The notes: generated by a model not told the origin, from the sequence alone. DNA of 64,000 bases from Hellea sp039977295 (GCA_039977295.1 JBDWDN010000012.1:434001-498000), one strand, 5' to 3'. Positions 7,751-16,591 are shown, counted from the first letter of the stretch. Translations and numbers: made by a program.

Positions 7751-10402
7751 ATGAATACCACGCAATTTATCAATATTGGCGAGCGCACAAATGTGGCGGG
7801 CTCTGCTCGGTTCAAAAAACTTATTGTTAAGGGCGACTTTGATAAGGCTTTATCCGTTGCGCGCCAACAAGTCGAAAGCGGCGCGCAGATTATTGATATC
7901 AACATGGATGACGGCTTGATTGACGGCGTTGCCGCAATGACGCGTTATCTACAGCTTCTTGCCGGGGAGCCAGATATTTCGCGCGTCCCAATCATGATAG
8001 ATAGTTCGAAATGGGAGGTTCTCGAAGCGGGCCTAAAATGCGTGCAGGGTAAAGCCGTCGTCAATTCCATCTCTATGAAGGAAGGTGAAGAAGAGTTCTT
8101 AGCTCATGCCCGTAAAGTGCGCGACCTGGGCGCGGCGGCTGTTGTCATGGCCTTTGATGAAGAAGGTCAGGCAGAAACCGCAGACCATAAATTTGAGATC
8201 TGCGCGAGGGCTTATAAGCTTTTGACCGAAGAGGTCGACTTCCCGCCAGAGGATATCATTTTCGATCCCAATATCTTTGCCGTCGCAACGGGTATTGAAG
8301 AGCATAATGACTATGCCGTTGCCTTTTTTGAAGCCTGTAAACGCATCAAAGATAACCTGCCGTATGCGCGTATTTCCGGCGGCTTGTCCAATGTGTCATT
8401 CTCATTTCGGGGGAATAACCCTGTACGTGAAGCGATGCACTCGGTCTTTCTTTATCACGCTATTCCTGCCGGGCTTGATATGGCGATTGTCAATGCGGGC
8501 CAGCTTACGATTTATGATGACATCCCCGAAGAACTGCGCGAACGCGTTGAAGACGTTATTTTAAATCGCCGCGCCGATGCCACGGATAGATTGTTAGAAA
8601 TCGCTGAAAAATATCGCGGCGACGGCAAGACGAAAGCGGCGGTTGTCGATGATGAGTGGCGTAAGCTGCCCGTAGAAAAACGCCTTGAACATGCTTTAGT
8701 TCGCGGCATCACAGACTTTATCGTTGACGATACCGAAGAAGCCCGCCAAGCCGCTGAGCGTCCGTTGCATGTCATAGAAGGCCCCCTTATGGACGGCATG
8801 AATGTCGTTGGCGATTTATTTGGATCAGGCAAAATGTTCCTTCCGCAAGTCGTGAAGTCAGCCCGCGTTATGAAAGCGTCAGTAGCGCATTTGCTGCCAT
8901 TTATGGACGCGGAAAAAGAAGAGCTGGGTACAGCTGGCACGTCAAATGGTAAAATACTGATGGCAACTGTCAAAGGTGATGTGCATGATATTGGTAAGAA
9001 TATTGTCGGCGTTGTGCTGCAATGTAATGGCTATGACGTTGTCGATTTAGGCGTGATGGTGCCCGCGGATAAAATCCTCGCCGCCGCTAAAGAGCATGAT
9101 GTTGACATGATTGGCCTGTCAGGTCTTATCACGCCGTCACTCGATGAGATGGTCTATGTCGGTAAAGAAATGCAGCGTCTTGAGATGGATATGCCGCTGC
9201 TCATTGGCGGCGCGACAACATCCAAGACACATACCGCCGTTAAGATTGAGCCTGCTTATAAGGCAGGGCCCACGGTTTACGTCACTGATGCCTCCCGCGC
9301 TGTCGGCGTCGTTGGGCAATTATTGGGTGAGGGGAAAGAGAAATACGCGGCAGACATACGCGGTGAATATGTGAAGGCGCGCGAGGCCCATCAACGCGGA
9401 CAAAATAAGAAAGCCCGCCTGACCCTTAAAGAGGCGAGAGATAATCCGTGGGTAACAGATTGGGATAGCTACTCACCGCCAAAACCAAAATTTTTGGGGA
9501 GCAAGACGCTGAAAGATTATCCGCTGGAAGATCTTCGTGACTTCATTGATTGGACGCCGTTCTTTGCGACTTGGGAGCTAAAAGGCCGCTATCCCGCTAT
9601 CCTTGAAAATGAGCGCTATGGTGAGGCCGCACGTGATCTGTTCAGGGACGCTAATGCAATGCTTAATACCATGATCTCTGAAAAATGGGTGAAAGCTAAT
9701 GCCGTCTATGGATTCTGGCCGGCTGGTCAGACCGGCGATGATATTACTGTCTTTGGCGATGAAGTACGCTCCGAAAAAACAGCGACATTTCATGGTCTGC
9801 GTCAACAAATTTCAAAAGGCGCTAAGGGTAAACCCAATTATTCAATTTCGGATTTTTGCTCGCCGATGGGTTCCAAAGGCGGCGGTGATTATATTGGCGG
9901 GTTCTGCGTCACTGCGGGCCTCGGCGAAGATGAGCGCTCCCAGCAATTCAAAGATGCCGGTGATGACTATAACTCCATTCTTTTCAAAGCGTTATGCGAT
10001 AGACTTGCAGAAGCATTTGCCGAGCATCTTCATCAACGCGTACGCCGCGAGTTCTGGGGTTACGCCCCTGATGAAGCCTTTACAGGTGAGGAACTGATTG
10101 CAGAGCGTTATGCCGGCATTCGTCCTGCGCCAGGCTATCCCGCCCAGCCAGATCATACTGAAAAGGCGACATTGTTTCGGCTGTTAAATGCGACCGCAGA
10201 AACAGATGTTATCCTAACGCAAAGTTTCGCGATGCATCCCGCAAGTTCTGTTTCAGGTCTTTACTTCAGCCATCCTGAAAGTGTCTATTTTGGCGTCGGA
10301 AAAATAGAGAAAGACCAAGTCGAAGATTATGCACGCCGCAAAGATATGAGCGTCGGCGATGTAGAGCGCTGGCTTGCGCCTATTCTCAATTATGACGCTT
10401 AA
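7751..10402 (+). CDS. metH: Methionine synthase, folate/cobalamin/reactivation half (split MetH, part 2)
   Basis: The start is ATG 7751, directly after the stop of part 1; the reading frame is open further upstream only as an overlap. The 883 residues carry, in order: the pterin-binding barrel (from FINIGERTNVAGS), the cobalamin cap region (about 310-395), and the B12-binding Rossmann domain with DVHDIGKN, where His412 would be the lower axial cobalt ligand. The C-terminal AdoMet reactivation domain (about 640-883) contains RPAPGYPAQPDH. All modules of a standard MetH after the homocysteine domain are present. The last four bases overlap the convergent marR gene. Confidence 0.96.
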   Translation: MNTTQFINIGERTNVAGSARFKKLIVKGDFDKALSVARQQVESGAQIIDINMDDGLIDGVAAMTRYLQLLAGEPDISRVPIMIDSSKWEVLEAGLKCVQGKAVVNSISMKEGEEEFLAHARKVRDLGAAAVVMAFDEEGQAETADHKFEICARAYKLLTEEVDFPPEDIIFDPNIFAVATGIEEHNDYAVAFFEACKRIKDNLPYARISGGLSNVSFSFRGNNPVREAMHSVFLYHAIPAGLDMAIVNAGQLTIYDDIPEELRERVEDVILNRRADATDRLLEIAEKYRGDGKTKAAVVDDEWRKLPVEKRLEHALVRGITDFIVDDTEEARQAAERPLHVIEGPLMDGMNVVGDLFGSGKMFLPQVVKSARVMKASVAHLLPFMDAEKEELGTAGTSNGKILMATVKGDVHDIGKNIVGVVLQCNGYDVVDLGVMVPADKILAAAKEHDVDMIGLSGLITPSLDEMVYVGKEMQRLEMDMPLLIGGATTSKTHTAVKIEPAYKAGPTVYVTDASRAVGVVGQLLGEGKEKYAADIRGEYVKAREAHQRGQNKKARLTLKEARDNPWVTDWDSYSPPKPKFLGSKTLKDYPLEDLRDFIDWTPFFATWELKGRYPAILENERYGEAARDLFRDANAMLNTMISEKWVKANAVYGFWPAGQTGDDITVFGDEVRSEKTATFHGLRQQISKGAKGKPNYSISDFCSPMGSKGGGDYIGGFCVTAGLGEDERSQQFKDAGDDYNSILFKALCDRLAEAFAEHLHQRVRREFWGYAPDEAFTGEELIAERYAGIRPAPGYPAQPDHTEKATLFRLLNATAETDVILTQSFAMHPASSVSGLYFSHPESVYFGVGKIEKDQVEDYARRKDMSVGDVERWLAPILNYDA

Positions 10403-10863
10403 GGTTTTAAGTAGGGCGCGATATCGACCATCTTGCGGCTAAAGACTTTGAGCATTTCTGTGAAATCCTCTGGCGATATAGTGCCGCTTAACGAAGAGAT
10501 CATTGCCTCATTAAGCTTCGCCGCGATATTGGCGTAAATGCTTTGCCCTGAGGCGGTGGCAGATAAAGATGACCGGCGTTTATCGCCGCTATCTACCGCT
10601 TTTATCACAAGGCCTGCTTCGATAAGTGAGCTAACGGCACGGCTGACAATGGTTTTATCCATCGGCGTTATGGCCGTAACATTGGCAGCTGTCCGGCCAG
10701 GTTTTTCCGCTATGGCGGCGAGGACGCGCCATTGACTGAGGTTAAGGTCAGCCTCTGCGCGCACCACGCTTAATGTATATCGGCTGATCTGATCGGCCAA
10801 TACGACGGCTTGATAGGGCCAGAAATTGTCTAAGGTGATATGCGGGGGCTTGGTATCGCTCAT
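10399..10863 (-). CDS. MarR-family regulator, likely of tyrosine catabolism
   Basis: 154 residues from the ATG at 10863; an alternative in-frame ATG at 10878 adds five residues and neither has a good ribosome site. The winged helix-turn-helix runs through LSQWRVLAAIAEKPGRTAANVTA, MDKTIVSRAVSSLIEAGLV and a GDKRRSSLSATASG wing. It is divergent from the HPPD operon, and two related palindromes lie in the shared intergenic region. I infer that it represses that operon and itself, with a tyrosine-pathway intermediate as possible effector. Direct evidence for the effector is absent. Confidence 0.85.
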   Translation of the reverse strand: MSDTKPPHITLDNFWPYQAVVLADQISRYTLSVVRAEADLNLSQWRVLAAIAEKPGRTAANVTAITPMDKTIVSRAVSSLIEAGLVIKAVDSGDKRRSSLSATASGQSIYANIAAKLNEAMISSLSGTISPEDFTEMLKVFSRKMVDIAPYLKP

Positions 10864-10885
10864 AAATCTTTTATGCAAGAAAAAG

Positions 10886-10925
10886 GTTGCAATTGCAACA
10901 AATAATGTTTAGTTGTTATCGCAAC
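10886..10925. promoter_or_regulatory. Two GTTGC-N4-GCAAC palindromes, probable MarR operators
   Basis: GTTGCAATTGCAAC at 10886-10899 is a perfect 14-bp palindrome. GTTGTTATCGCAAC at 10912-10925 keeps the outer arms with one change. Their centres are 26 bp apart, in the 125-bp gap between the divergent marR and HPPD starts. This arrangement suits cooperative binding by a dimeric MarR protein controlling both directions. Confidence 0.7.
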
Positions 10926-10988
10926 CAATGTAATTGCGAGAATCGACCGCCGCAAAATACCACCTATATGTTAATGATGGAGCGCATT

Positions 10989-12080
10989 ATGCCAGACCTA
11001 TTTGAAAATCCCGCAGGCCTTGATGGTTTTGAGTTTATTGAGTTTTCAGCGCCTGAAAAAGGCATTTTAGAGCCCATCTTTGAAACCATGGGTTTTGAGC
11101 GTGTCGCCACCCATAGATCTAAAGATGTCGATCTGTGGCGTCAGGGCGCCATCAACCTGATCACGAATTATGAACCGAATAGCGCTGCCTTTTACTTTGC
11201 GCGTGAACATGGGCCGAGCGCTTGCGGCATGGGGTTTCGGGTTAGGGACGTAAATAAGGCTTATGATCACCTGCTTAAGCAGGGCGGGGAGCCTGTCAAA
11301 ATGAATACAGGCCCTATGGAGCTTCACATTCCGGGTATTCGCGGGATTGGCAACTCCATCATCTATCTGATCGACCGTTACGATAGCGGTAAGGGGGAGC
11401 TGTCCATTTATGATATTGATTTTGAATATCTGGACGGTGTTGATCGTCATCCCGAAGGCTGCGGCTTTAAACTTATCGATCATCTCACCCATAATGTTTA
11501 CGGCGGGCGCATGTCTTATTGGGCCGATTACTATGAGAAGCTTTTTAACTTCCAGGAGATTCGCTATTTCGATATTAAAGGCGAATATACCGGACTAACA
11601 TCCAAAGCCCTCACGGCGCCTGATGGTAAAATTCGTATTCCTTTGAATGAAGAAGGTAAAAGCGGCGGCGGACAAATCGAAGAATTCCTGCGCGAATTTA
11701 ACGGTGAAGGCATTCAGCATATCGCGCTCATCTGTGATGATTTGGTCGCCTGTTGGGATAAGCTAAAAGCCAAAGGCGTTCCTTTTATGACGGCGCCGCC
11801 AGAAACTTATTACAGCATGCTATCGGAGCGCCTTGAAGGTCATGGGCAAGATGAAGCGGCTTTGAAGTCTCGCGGTATCTTACTTGACGGCACAACAGAA
11901 GATGGAAGCCCGCGTTTGCTCCTGCAAATTTTTGCCGAACCCCAAGTGGGGCCCGTCTTCTTTGAATTTATTCAGCGCGTTGGTGATTACAAAGACGGCT
12001 TTGGAGAGGGAAACTTCAAAGCCCTGTTCGAATCTATCGAGCGCGATCAAGTTGAACGTGGCGTTTTAGAAGGAGCGTAA
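10989..12080 (+). CDS. hppD: 4-hydroxyphenylpyruvate dioxygenase
   Basis: The start ATG 10989 has GGAG eight bases upstream and gives 363 residues, the family's normal length; the longer open frame begins with unrelated sequence. Two VOC halves are visible. The iron ligands appear as His165 (IDHLTHNV), His244 (GIQHIAL) and Glu326 (FFEFIQR), close to the numbering known for the Pseudomonas enzyme. It converts 4-hydroxyphenylpyruvate to homogentisate. It is the first gene of a four-gene operon: the next start lies two bases after its stop. Confidence 0.96.
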   Translation: MPDLFENPAGLDGFEFIEFSAPEKGILEPIFETMGFERVATHRSKDVDLWRQGAINLITNYEPNSAAFYFAREHGPSACGMGFRVRDVNKAYDHLLKQGGEPVKMNTGPMELHIPGIRGIGNSIIYLIDRYDSGKGELSIYDIDFEYLDGVDRHPEGCGFKLIDHLTHNVYGGRMSYWADYYEKLFNFQEIRYFDIKGEYTGLTSKALTAPDGKIRIPLNEEGKSGGGQIEEFLREFNGEGIQHIALICDDLVACWDKLKAKGVPFMTAPPETYYSMLSERLEGHGQDEAALKSRGILLDGTTEDGSPRLLLQIFAEPQVGPVFFEFIQRVGDYKDGFGEGNFKALFESIERDQVERGVLEGA

Positions 12081-12082
12081 CT

Positions 12083-12649
12083 ATGACAGACAAAGCTATC
12101 AAAACTGACGGCTTTCATCACGTCGCTTATCGCTGCCGTGATGCCAAGGAAACGGTAGAGTTTTACACACAGCATTTGAACATGGATTTTCAACTCGCCA
12201 TCGCAGAAGATCACGTCCCCAGCACAGGGGCCTATGATCCCTATATGCATATCTTCTTGGATGCAGGGAATAATAACGTCTTAGCGTTTTTTGAACTCCC
12301 AGAGCAGCCAGATATGGACCGCGACCAGAATACGCCAGAATGGGTGCAGCATATTGCGCTGCGCGTTGACAGTCTTGATGATTTGATGTCTGCCAAAGCC
12401 CGGCTTGAAACCGCTAATATTGACGTCATCGGCCCAACCCATCACGGCATATTCAAATCAATCTATTTCTTTGACCCCAATGGACACCGCCTTGAACTCG
12501 CGGCAAATATCCATACGCCAGAGCAAATGACGCAGCTCAAAGAGGTCGCGCCTGCTATGCTCAAAGAATGGAGCGAGACGAAAAAAGCGCCACGCCATGC
12601 GGCTTGGCTACATGAAAAGATTGCAGAAGAAACATCGCAGAAGAAATAA
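12083..12649 (+). CDS. VOC-superfamily metalloprotein in the tyrosine operon
   Basis: 188 residues, two bases after the HPPD stop and preceded by GGAG in the HPPD 3' end. It is a single pair of VOC modules. Plausible metal ligands are His13 (FHHVAYRC), Glu71 (FFELP), His90 (VQHIALRV) and Glu138 (GHRLELA). The YFFDPNGHRLEL signature is common to glyoxalase I, fosfomycin-resistance and extradiol dioxygenase relatives. Its place between HPPD and fumarylacetoacetate hydrolase is where homogentisate 1,2-dioxygenase often sits, yet it is unrelated to the cupin-type HmgA. Whether it cleaves homogentisate, isomerises an intermediate or detoxifies a by-product is open. Confidence 0.85.
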   Translation: MTDKAIKTDGFHHVAYRCRDAKETVEFYTQHLNMDFQLAIAEDHVPSTGAYDPYMHIFLDAGNNNVLAFFELPEQPDMDRDQNTPEWVQHIALRVDSLDDLMSAKARLETANIDVIGPTHHGIFKSIYFFDPNGHRLELAANIHTPEQMTQLKEVAPAMLKEWSETKKAPRHAAWLHEKIAEETSQKK

Positions 12650-12660
12650 AGGCTAATTAA

Positions 12661-13671
12661 ATGAAACTTGCTTCCCTAAAAGACGGCCGTGATGGCCAAC
12701 TCGTTATTGTCTCACGTGATCTGTCAAAGGCTGTTGAGGCTTCTGATATTGCGCCAACGCTCCAAGCCGCTCTGGATGAGTGGGATGTGGTCGCGCCGCA
12801 ATTGGCCGCGCGTTATGAGCTTTTAAATGCAGGCCAAGGCGAAGCATTCGATTTTGATCAAGAGCTTTGCGACTCGCCTCTGCCGCGGGCCTATCAATGG
12901 CTTGACGGTTCGGCCTATCTCAACCACGTCGAGCTTGTCCGCAAAGCGCGCGGCGCGACAGTTCCTGAAAGCTTTTATGATGACCCGCTCATGTATCAGG
13001 GCGGCTCGGATACATTTATCGGTCCGCGCGACCCGATTGTCGCGGCGAGTGAAACTTACGGCATCGATATGGAAGCTGAAATCACAGTGATCACAGATGA
13101 CGTGCCTATGGGCGTGTATGCTAAGGACGCTGAGCAGCACATCAAACTTATCATGATCGTAAATGATGTGTCCTTGCGCGGCCTCATTCCGGGCGAACTC
13201 GCCAAGGGTTTCGGCTTTGTTCAAAGTAAAGCCTCTTGCGCTTTCTCGCCCGTCGCGGTTACGCCAGATGAGCTTGATGGCCTTTGGGAAGACACCACAA
13301 TCGATCTGCCCTTACTTGTCGATTATAACGGCGCGCCATTTGGCAAGGCCAATGTAAAAACCGATATGACCTTTAATATGGCCCAGCTTGTAGCACACGC
13401 CGCGAAGACCCGTCATCTCTGTGCGGGCACGATTATTGGTTCTGGCACTGTCTCAAATAAGTTCGAAGGCGGTGAAGGCAAGAAGATCGAAGATGGCGGC
13501 GTCGGCTATAGCTGTATCGCGGAAATTCGAATGATTGAGAAAATTCAGACAGGTGAATTCATTACGCCCTTTATGCGCTTTGGCGACACCGTCGGCATTG
13601 AAATGAATGACCGCAACGGCAAATCCATCTTTGGCCGCATCGAAAATAAAGTCGAAAAGTACGACGCCTAA
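12661..13671 (+). CDS. fahA: Fumarylacetoacetate hydrolase family protein
   Basis: 336 residues, 11 bases after the VOC gene. It begins MKLASLKDGRDGQLVIVSRD and contains the family pattern FL-DGSAYLNHVELVRKARGA-like, a Mg/Ca site segment (IDMEAEITVITDDVPMG) and the C-terminal SGTVSN/GVGYSCIAEIRMIE stretch. It should split fumarylacetoacetate into fumarate and acetoacetate, the last step of tyrosine breakdown. Operon position and the following maleylacetoacetate isomerase support this over other FAH-family reactions. Its stop overlaps the next start by one base. Confidence 0.9.
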   Translation: MKLASLKDGRDGQLVIVSRDLSKAVEASDIAPTLQAALDEWDVVAPQLAARYELLNAGQGEAFDFDQELCDSPLPRAYQWLDGSAYLNHVELVRKARGATVPESFYDDPLMYQGGSDTFIGPRDPIVAASETYGIDMEAEITVITDDVPMGVYAKDAEQHIKLIMIVNDVSLRGLIPGELAKGFGFVQSKASCAFSPVAVTPDELDGLWEDTTIDLPLLVDYNGAPFGKANVKTDMTFNMAQLVAHAAKTRHLCAGTIIGSGTVSNKFEGGEGKKIEDGGVGYSCIAEIRMIEKIQTGEFITPFMRFGDTVGIEMNDRNGKSIFGRIENKVEKYDA

Positions 13672-14318
13672 TGATGACCTTGTTCGGATATTGGCGTAGC
13701 TCGGCAAGTTACCGCATTCGCATTGCGCTCGCGCTGAAAGGTGTTGAGGTTAAACATGTGGCTGTGAACCTGCTCAAAGGTGAGCAGAAAGGCGCAGCGC
13801 ATAAAGCCCGTAACGCCCAAGGCTATGTTCCCGTGCTCGAACTCGAAGACGGAACGCAGCTTACACAATCTTTGGCCATCATGGATTATCTGGATGCGGT
13901 CTATCCCGAGCCAAACCTTATGCCGTCTGATCCCATATTACGGTCAAAGATATTGGCGGCTTCGCTGATTATAGCCTCTGACATCTCGCCCATCCAAAAC
14001 TCATCTGTGTTGAACTATATCAAAGCTGAGCACGGCCAAGACGGTGAGGGCGCCAAAGCTTGGGCGGCCCATTGGATTACGAAAGGCTTCACAGCGCTCG
14101 AAGCCATCGCTCAAGATTATGATACGCCATATCTCATGACCGATGAGCCCCGTTTTTTTGAATGTTGCTTAGTGCCGCAAGCCTATAATGCGAGGCGATT
14201 TGGCGTGGATATGGATAAATTTCCGAAGTTAAAAGCCATAGACGAACTCTGCCGCAAGCATCCCGCTTTTATCAAGGCCGCGCCCGAAAATCAGGCTGAT
14301 GCGCCGAAATCACTCTAA
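13671..14318 (+). CDS. maiA: Maleylacetoacetate isomerase (zeta-class GST)
   Basis: 215 residues; ATG 13671 shares its A with the TAA of the hydrolase gene (a second ATG follows immediately). The thioredoxin-like N-terminal domain has FGYWRSSASYRIRIALALKGVE, where the zeta-class SSCS/SSAS motif is in the SSAS form seen in many bacterial enzymes. It continues with GYVPVLELEDG and TQSLAIMDYLD, the glutathione site. The all-alpha C-terminal domain has a zeta-type CCLVPQAYNARRFGVDM segment. It isomerises maleylacetoacetate to fumarylacetoacetate with glutathione and closes the operon. The 3' end overlaps a convergent small frame by four bases. Confidence 0.95.
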   Translation: MMTLFGYWRSSASYRIRIALALKGVEVKHVAVNLLKGEQKGAAHKARNAQGYVPVLELEDGTQLTQSLAIMDYLDAVYPEPNLMPSDPILRSKILAASLIIASDISPIQNSSVLNYIKAEHGQDGEGAKAWAAHWITKGFTALEAIAQDYDTPYLMTDEPRFFECCLVPQAYNARRFGVDMDKFPKLKAIDELCRKHPAFIKAAPENQADAPKSL

Positions 14319-14560
14319 TATGAGGTAAAGCTCAAAGGATAAACAAACGCTTTGCTCCAAGGGCCGAGAGGCGTTTTAGCTCGGCGCCTATAAAGTCCCT
14401 GCCAATTCTCTGCTTCATCAGGCGCTTCAATCAGCACGTTAACGCCTTGCGCTTCTGCCGGGTAGTCTCCTATCCCGAGACGGTAGATTTCAAGCGCGCT
14501 GCTAAGGTTTTCACTTTGGGTAGAAGCCAGTGGTGATGTTCTTGAACAACTAACCATCAC
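14315..14560 (-). CDS. Small hypothetical protein (81 aa)
   Basis: A frame of 81 residues starting GTG 14560 or ATG 14557 without an obvious ribosome site. Composition is protein-like, with an aromatic, basic C-terminal half (NWQGLYRRRAKTPLGPWSKAFVYP). No family recognised and no clear signal peptide. It overlaps maiA tail-to-tail by four bases. It could be a complete small gene or the surviving end of a decayed one. Confidence 0.4.
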   Translation of the reverse strand: MMVSCSRTSPLASTQSENLSSALEIYRLGIGDYPAEAQGVNVLIEAPDEAENWQGLYRRRAKTPLGPWSKAFVYPLSFTSY

Positions 14561-14651
14561 GAAGTAGAGTTTAACGGATGTCTGTTGACGGTACTACAGG
14601 TGTACACAATTTTTGCCCTGTTTAAACAAGGGCGGTTATGCAAGATGAGAT

Positions 14652-15496
14652 ATGCAGTCAAAAAATAATCTCGCAAATAGCTCCATAGCGTTATTAACCT
14701 GGAAATCTCCTGCAACCTTAGAGCGGACCCTGAAGTCTTTAGATGTTATCGCGTCAGATTTTGGAGACAAGTTGGTCATTTGCCAAGAGGGCTCAAAGGA
14801 TGAACTTTCATTAGCGAGAAATTTTGGTTACCGCGCTATTCCAACGGCCAAGAATTTAGGCATATTAGGGGGTCTAAAAAAACAGTTTCTGAAGCTGATC
14901 ATAATTCCGTTTTATTACTCGAAAACGATGCGAATTTTATTGGATCGAAAGATGATGTAAGCGTTCTGTCAGGCATTGCAGGGCATTTGATTGATGGTAA
15001 AATCCAATATTGCTGTCTCATGGAACGCCAGAGCGGCCCAACGTCTCGCTATTCGAAATATTGGTCTCATCAGTGGCCGCCAAAAAAGACATTGTTGAGT
15101 TATCTTCGCCCCCACATCGCTCGATCACTCAAAGCTGAAAGCCTCCATTTTATCCCTGACGATGTAACGCGTTGCGATTTTGCGTCTTTACTTGAGGATG
15201 AATTATGGAAGACAGACTCTCGATATTTTAGGTGGAGTAACCGGGCTAAATTTTTACAAAAGTCATTTTTTCTAGATCAACTCATTGCATTCGCGGAAGC
15301 AAACCCAACGGACAGAACCGTTAATGGCTTAATGGATTTAGAACATCAGATTAATGCGCCGCAACAAAGAGACTGGTATACCAAACAGAAATTTCCGCTC
15401 GCCATTCATAAAACAGGCCTCTTTGGGCATGAGCGCTATGATAGGCCAGATGGGGATGAGAAATGGGAAACGGGACTTCCTATTATTGAAGACTAA
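14652..15496 (+). pseudogene. Glycosyltransferase-like gene interrupted by a -1 frameshift at an A7 run
   Basis: The N-terminal part (14652 to about 14888) reads IALLTWKSPATLERTLKSL and then KNLGILGGLKK, the start of a GT2-like glycosyltransferase. After the run of seven A at 14876-14882 this frame degenerates and stops at 14960. In the -1 frame the protein resumes with TVSEADHNSVLLLENDANF, the expected acidic nucleotide-sugar segment, and continues without a stop to TAA 15494. The joined product would be about 281 residues. The codons CTA AAA AAA CAG form an A-AAA-AAA slippery site, so decay, sequence error or programmed slippage are all possible. Acceptor and product are unknown. Confidence 0.7.
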
Positions 15497-15514
15497 GACT
15501 GAACGCTAATTTGG

Positions 15515-16294
15515 TTAAGCCTCATAATCACATAATAGACCTGTTTTATTTTTATTGCGCGCAAATCGATTGTGAGTGACTCCAAAGGCCATATCGCTAC
15601 TGACATTTATAAGTGATTTTTGAGAGGCGACTAATGACGACATAAACGACAAAGCAAAGCCATTTGGGTCTTTGCATAACACGAAGGTCGGGAAGTAATC
15701 GGTTGTCAAAAGCAAAAAGTGGTAGCCATGCTTTGTTACAAATTCTTGAACGGCTTGTATAACGCCAAAACCATCCCTTATGGCGCTAGGTTGGTTTGTG
15801 AAATCATGCCCGAAAATTAACCCATCGGGTTTTACTTTTTTCGACCACGCTTCCAAATCAGCTAAGACTCCTTCATAGGAATGATCGGCATCTACATAAA
15901 TCCAATCAAGTTCGCCGTCTCTAAAATTGTCTGACATCGGCACAGAGAGCCCGTGATGCGTGGAAATTTTTGTGCTGAAAGAATAGGGTTTTAAAGAAAG
16001 CGGTAGTTTCCGCGCATAGGAATTAAAACCCGCCTTATCTAATTGGTCTTTATGGGGAATATGTCCCCGCTCGACGTCTATGTCCCAGGCATCTATCAGC
16101 GATAAAGAGGAGGGACGCGTCATCCGAAGAATTTTTCTGGAAAACTTGCCTTTATAGACCCCAATTTCCGCGGCATTAGCGTTTCTTGGGATGTGCTTTA
16201 ACAGCTTATTACGCCCTATCGGCAGTAATAAGGTCTTATTTGGTGATATAATATCTGAGACGGGGACTAATTCACTAGCAGGATTCGCGGTCAT
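15515..16294 (-). CDS. Class I SAM-dependent methyltransferase (Methyltransf_24 type)
   Basis: 259 residues. The SAM-binding start is at about 40-70 (ANAAEIGVYKGKFSRKIL, then SLSLIDAWD). The acidic motif LDWIYVDADHSYEGVLADLEAWSKKVKPDGLIFGHD follows at about 130-165. The metal-type DADHSYE/GHD pattern resembles sugar- or surface-polysaccharide-modifying methyltransferases. Its ATG overlaps the TGA of the upstream 84-residue frame (ATGA), so translation may be coupled. The convergent broken glycosyltransferase suggests a small surface-glycan accessory cluster; the substrate is unknown. Confidence 0.8.
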   Translation of the reverse strand: MTANPASELVPVSDIISPNKTLLLPIGRNKLLKHIPRNANAAEIGVYKGKFSRKILRMTRPSSLSLIDAWDIDVERGHIPHKDQLDKAGFNSYARKLPLSLKPYSFSTKISTHHGLSVPMSDNFRDGELDWIYVDADHSYEGVLADLEAWSKKVKPDGLIFGHDFTNQPSAIRDGFGVIQAVQEFVTKHGYHFLLLTTDYFPTFVLCKDPNGFALSFMSSLVASQKSLINVSSDMAFGVTHNRFARNKNKTGLLCDYEA

Positions 16295-16545
16295 TTTATT
16301 TCCAATTCTACAAAGAATCTCATATAGCTACGCACGCTACACCTCTTACGAAAGGCTTTAATTAATCTGTTCAGAGATGCAAGTGAAGGAGGGAGCTTAA
16401 TCTTGGCTGGAGATATCTTTATTCGCGCCCAGCGGAATTGAGGTTTGGCGATGTTATATTTTGCAATTAAGATGCCGCCGTCTGCTTTGAGCCAAACCGC
16501 TTCCAGCTTGGTTTTAGTTTCTAACGTTAAGGCTTTGGTTTCCAC
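16291..16545 (-). CDS. Small frame upstream of the methyltransferase, possible gene remnant
   Basis: 84 residues from a GTG at 16545 with no ribosome site. The frame is open a little further upstream to a TGA and reads YDLILSDV just before the GTG. Together with WLKADGGILIAKYNI this looks like the C-terminal part of a methyltransferase-like fold that has lost its front. It ends in an ATGA overlap with the next gene. A translated leader peptide or a 5'-truncated relic are both possible. Confidence 0.4.
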   Translation of the reverse strand: METKALTLETKTKLEAVWLKADGGILIAKYNIAKPQFRWARIKISPAKIKLPPSLASLNRLIKAFRKRCSVRSYMRFFVELEIK

Positions 16546-16591
16546 ATCGGATAAAATTAGGTCATATCAATCGTAAATTTAGTGAATCTTC

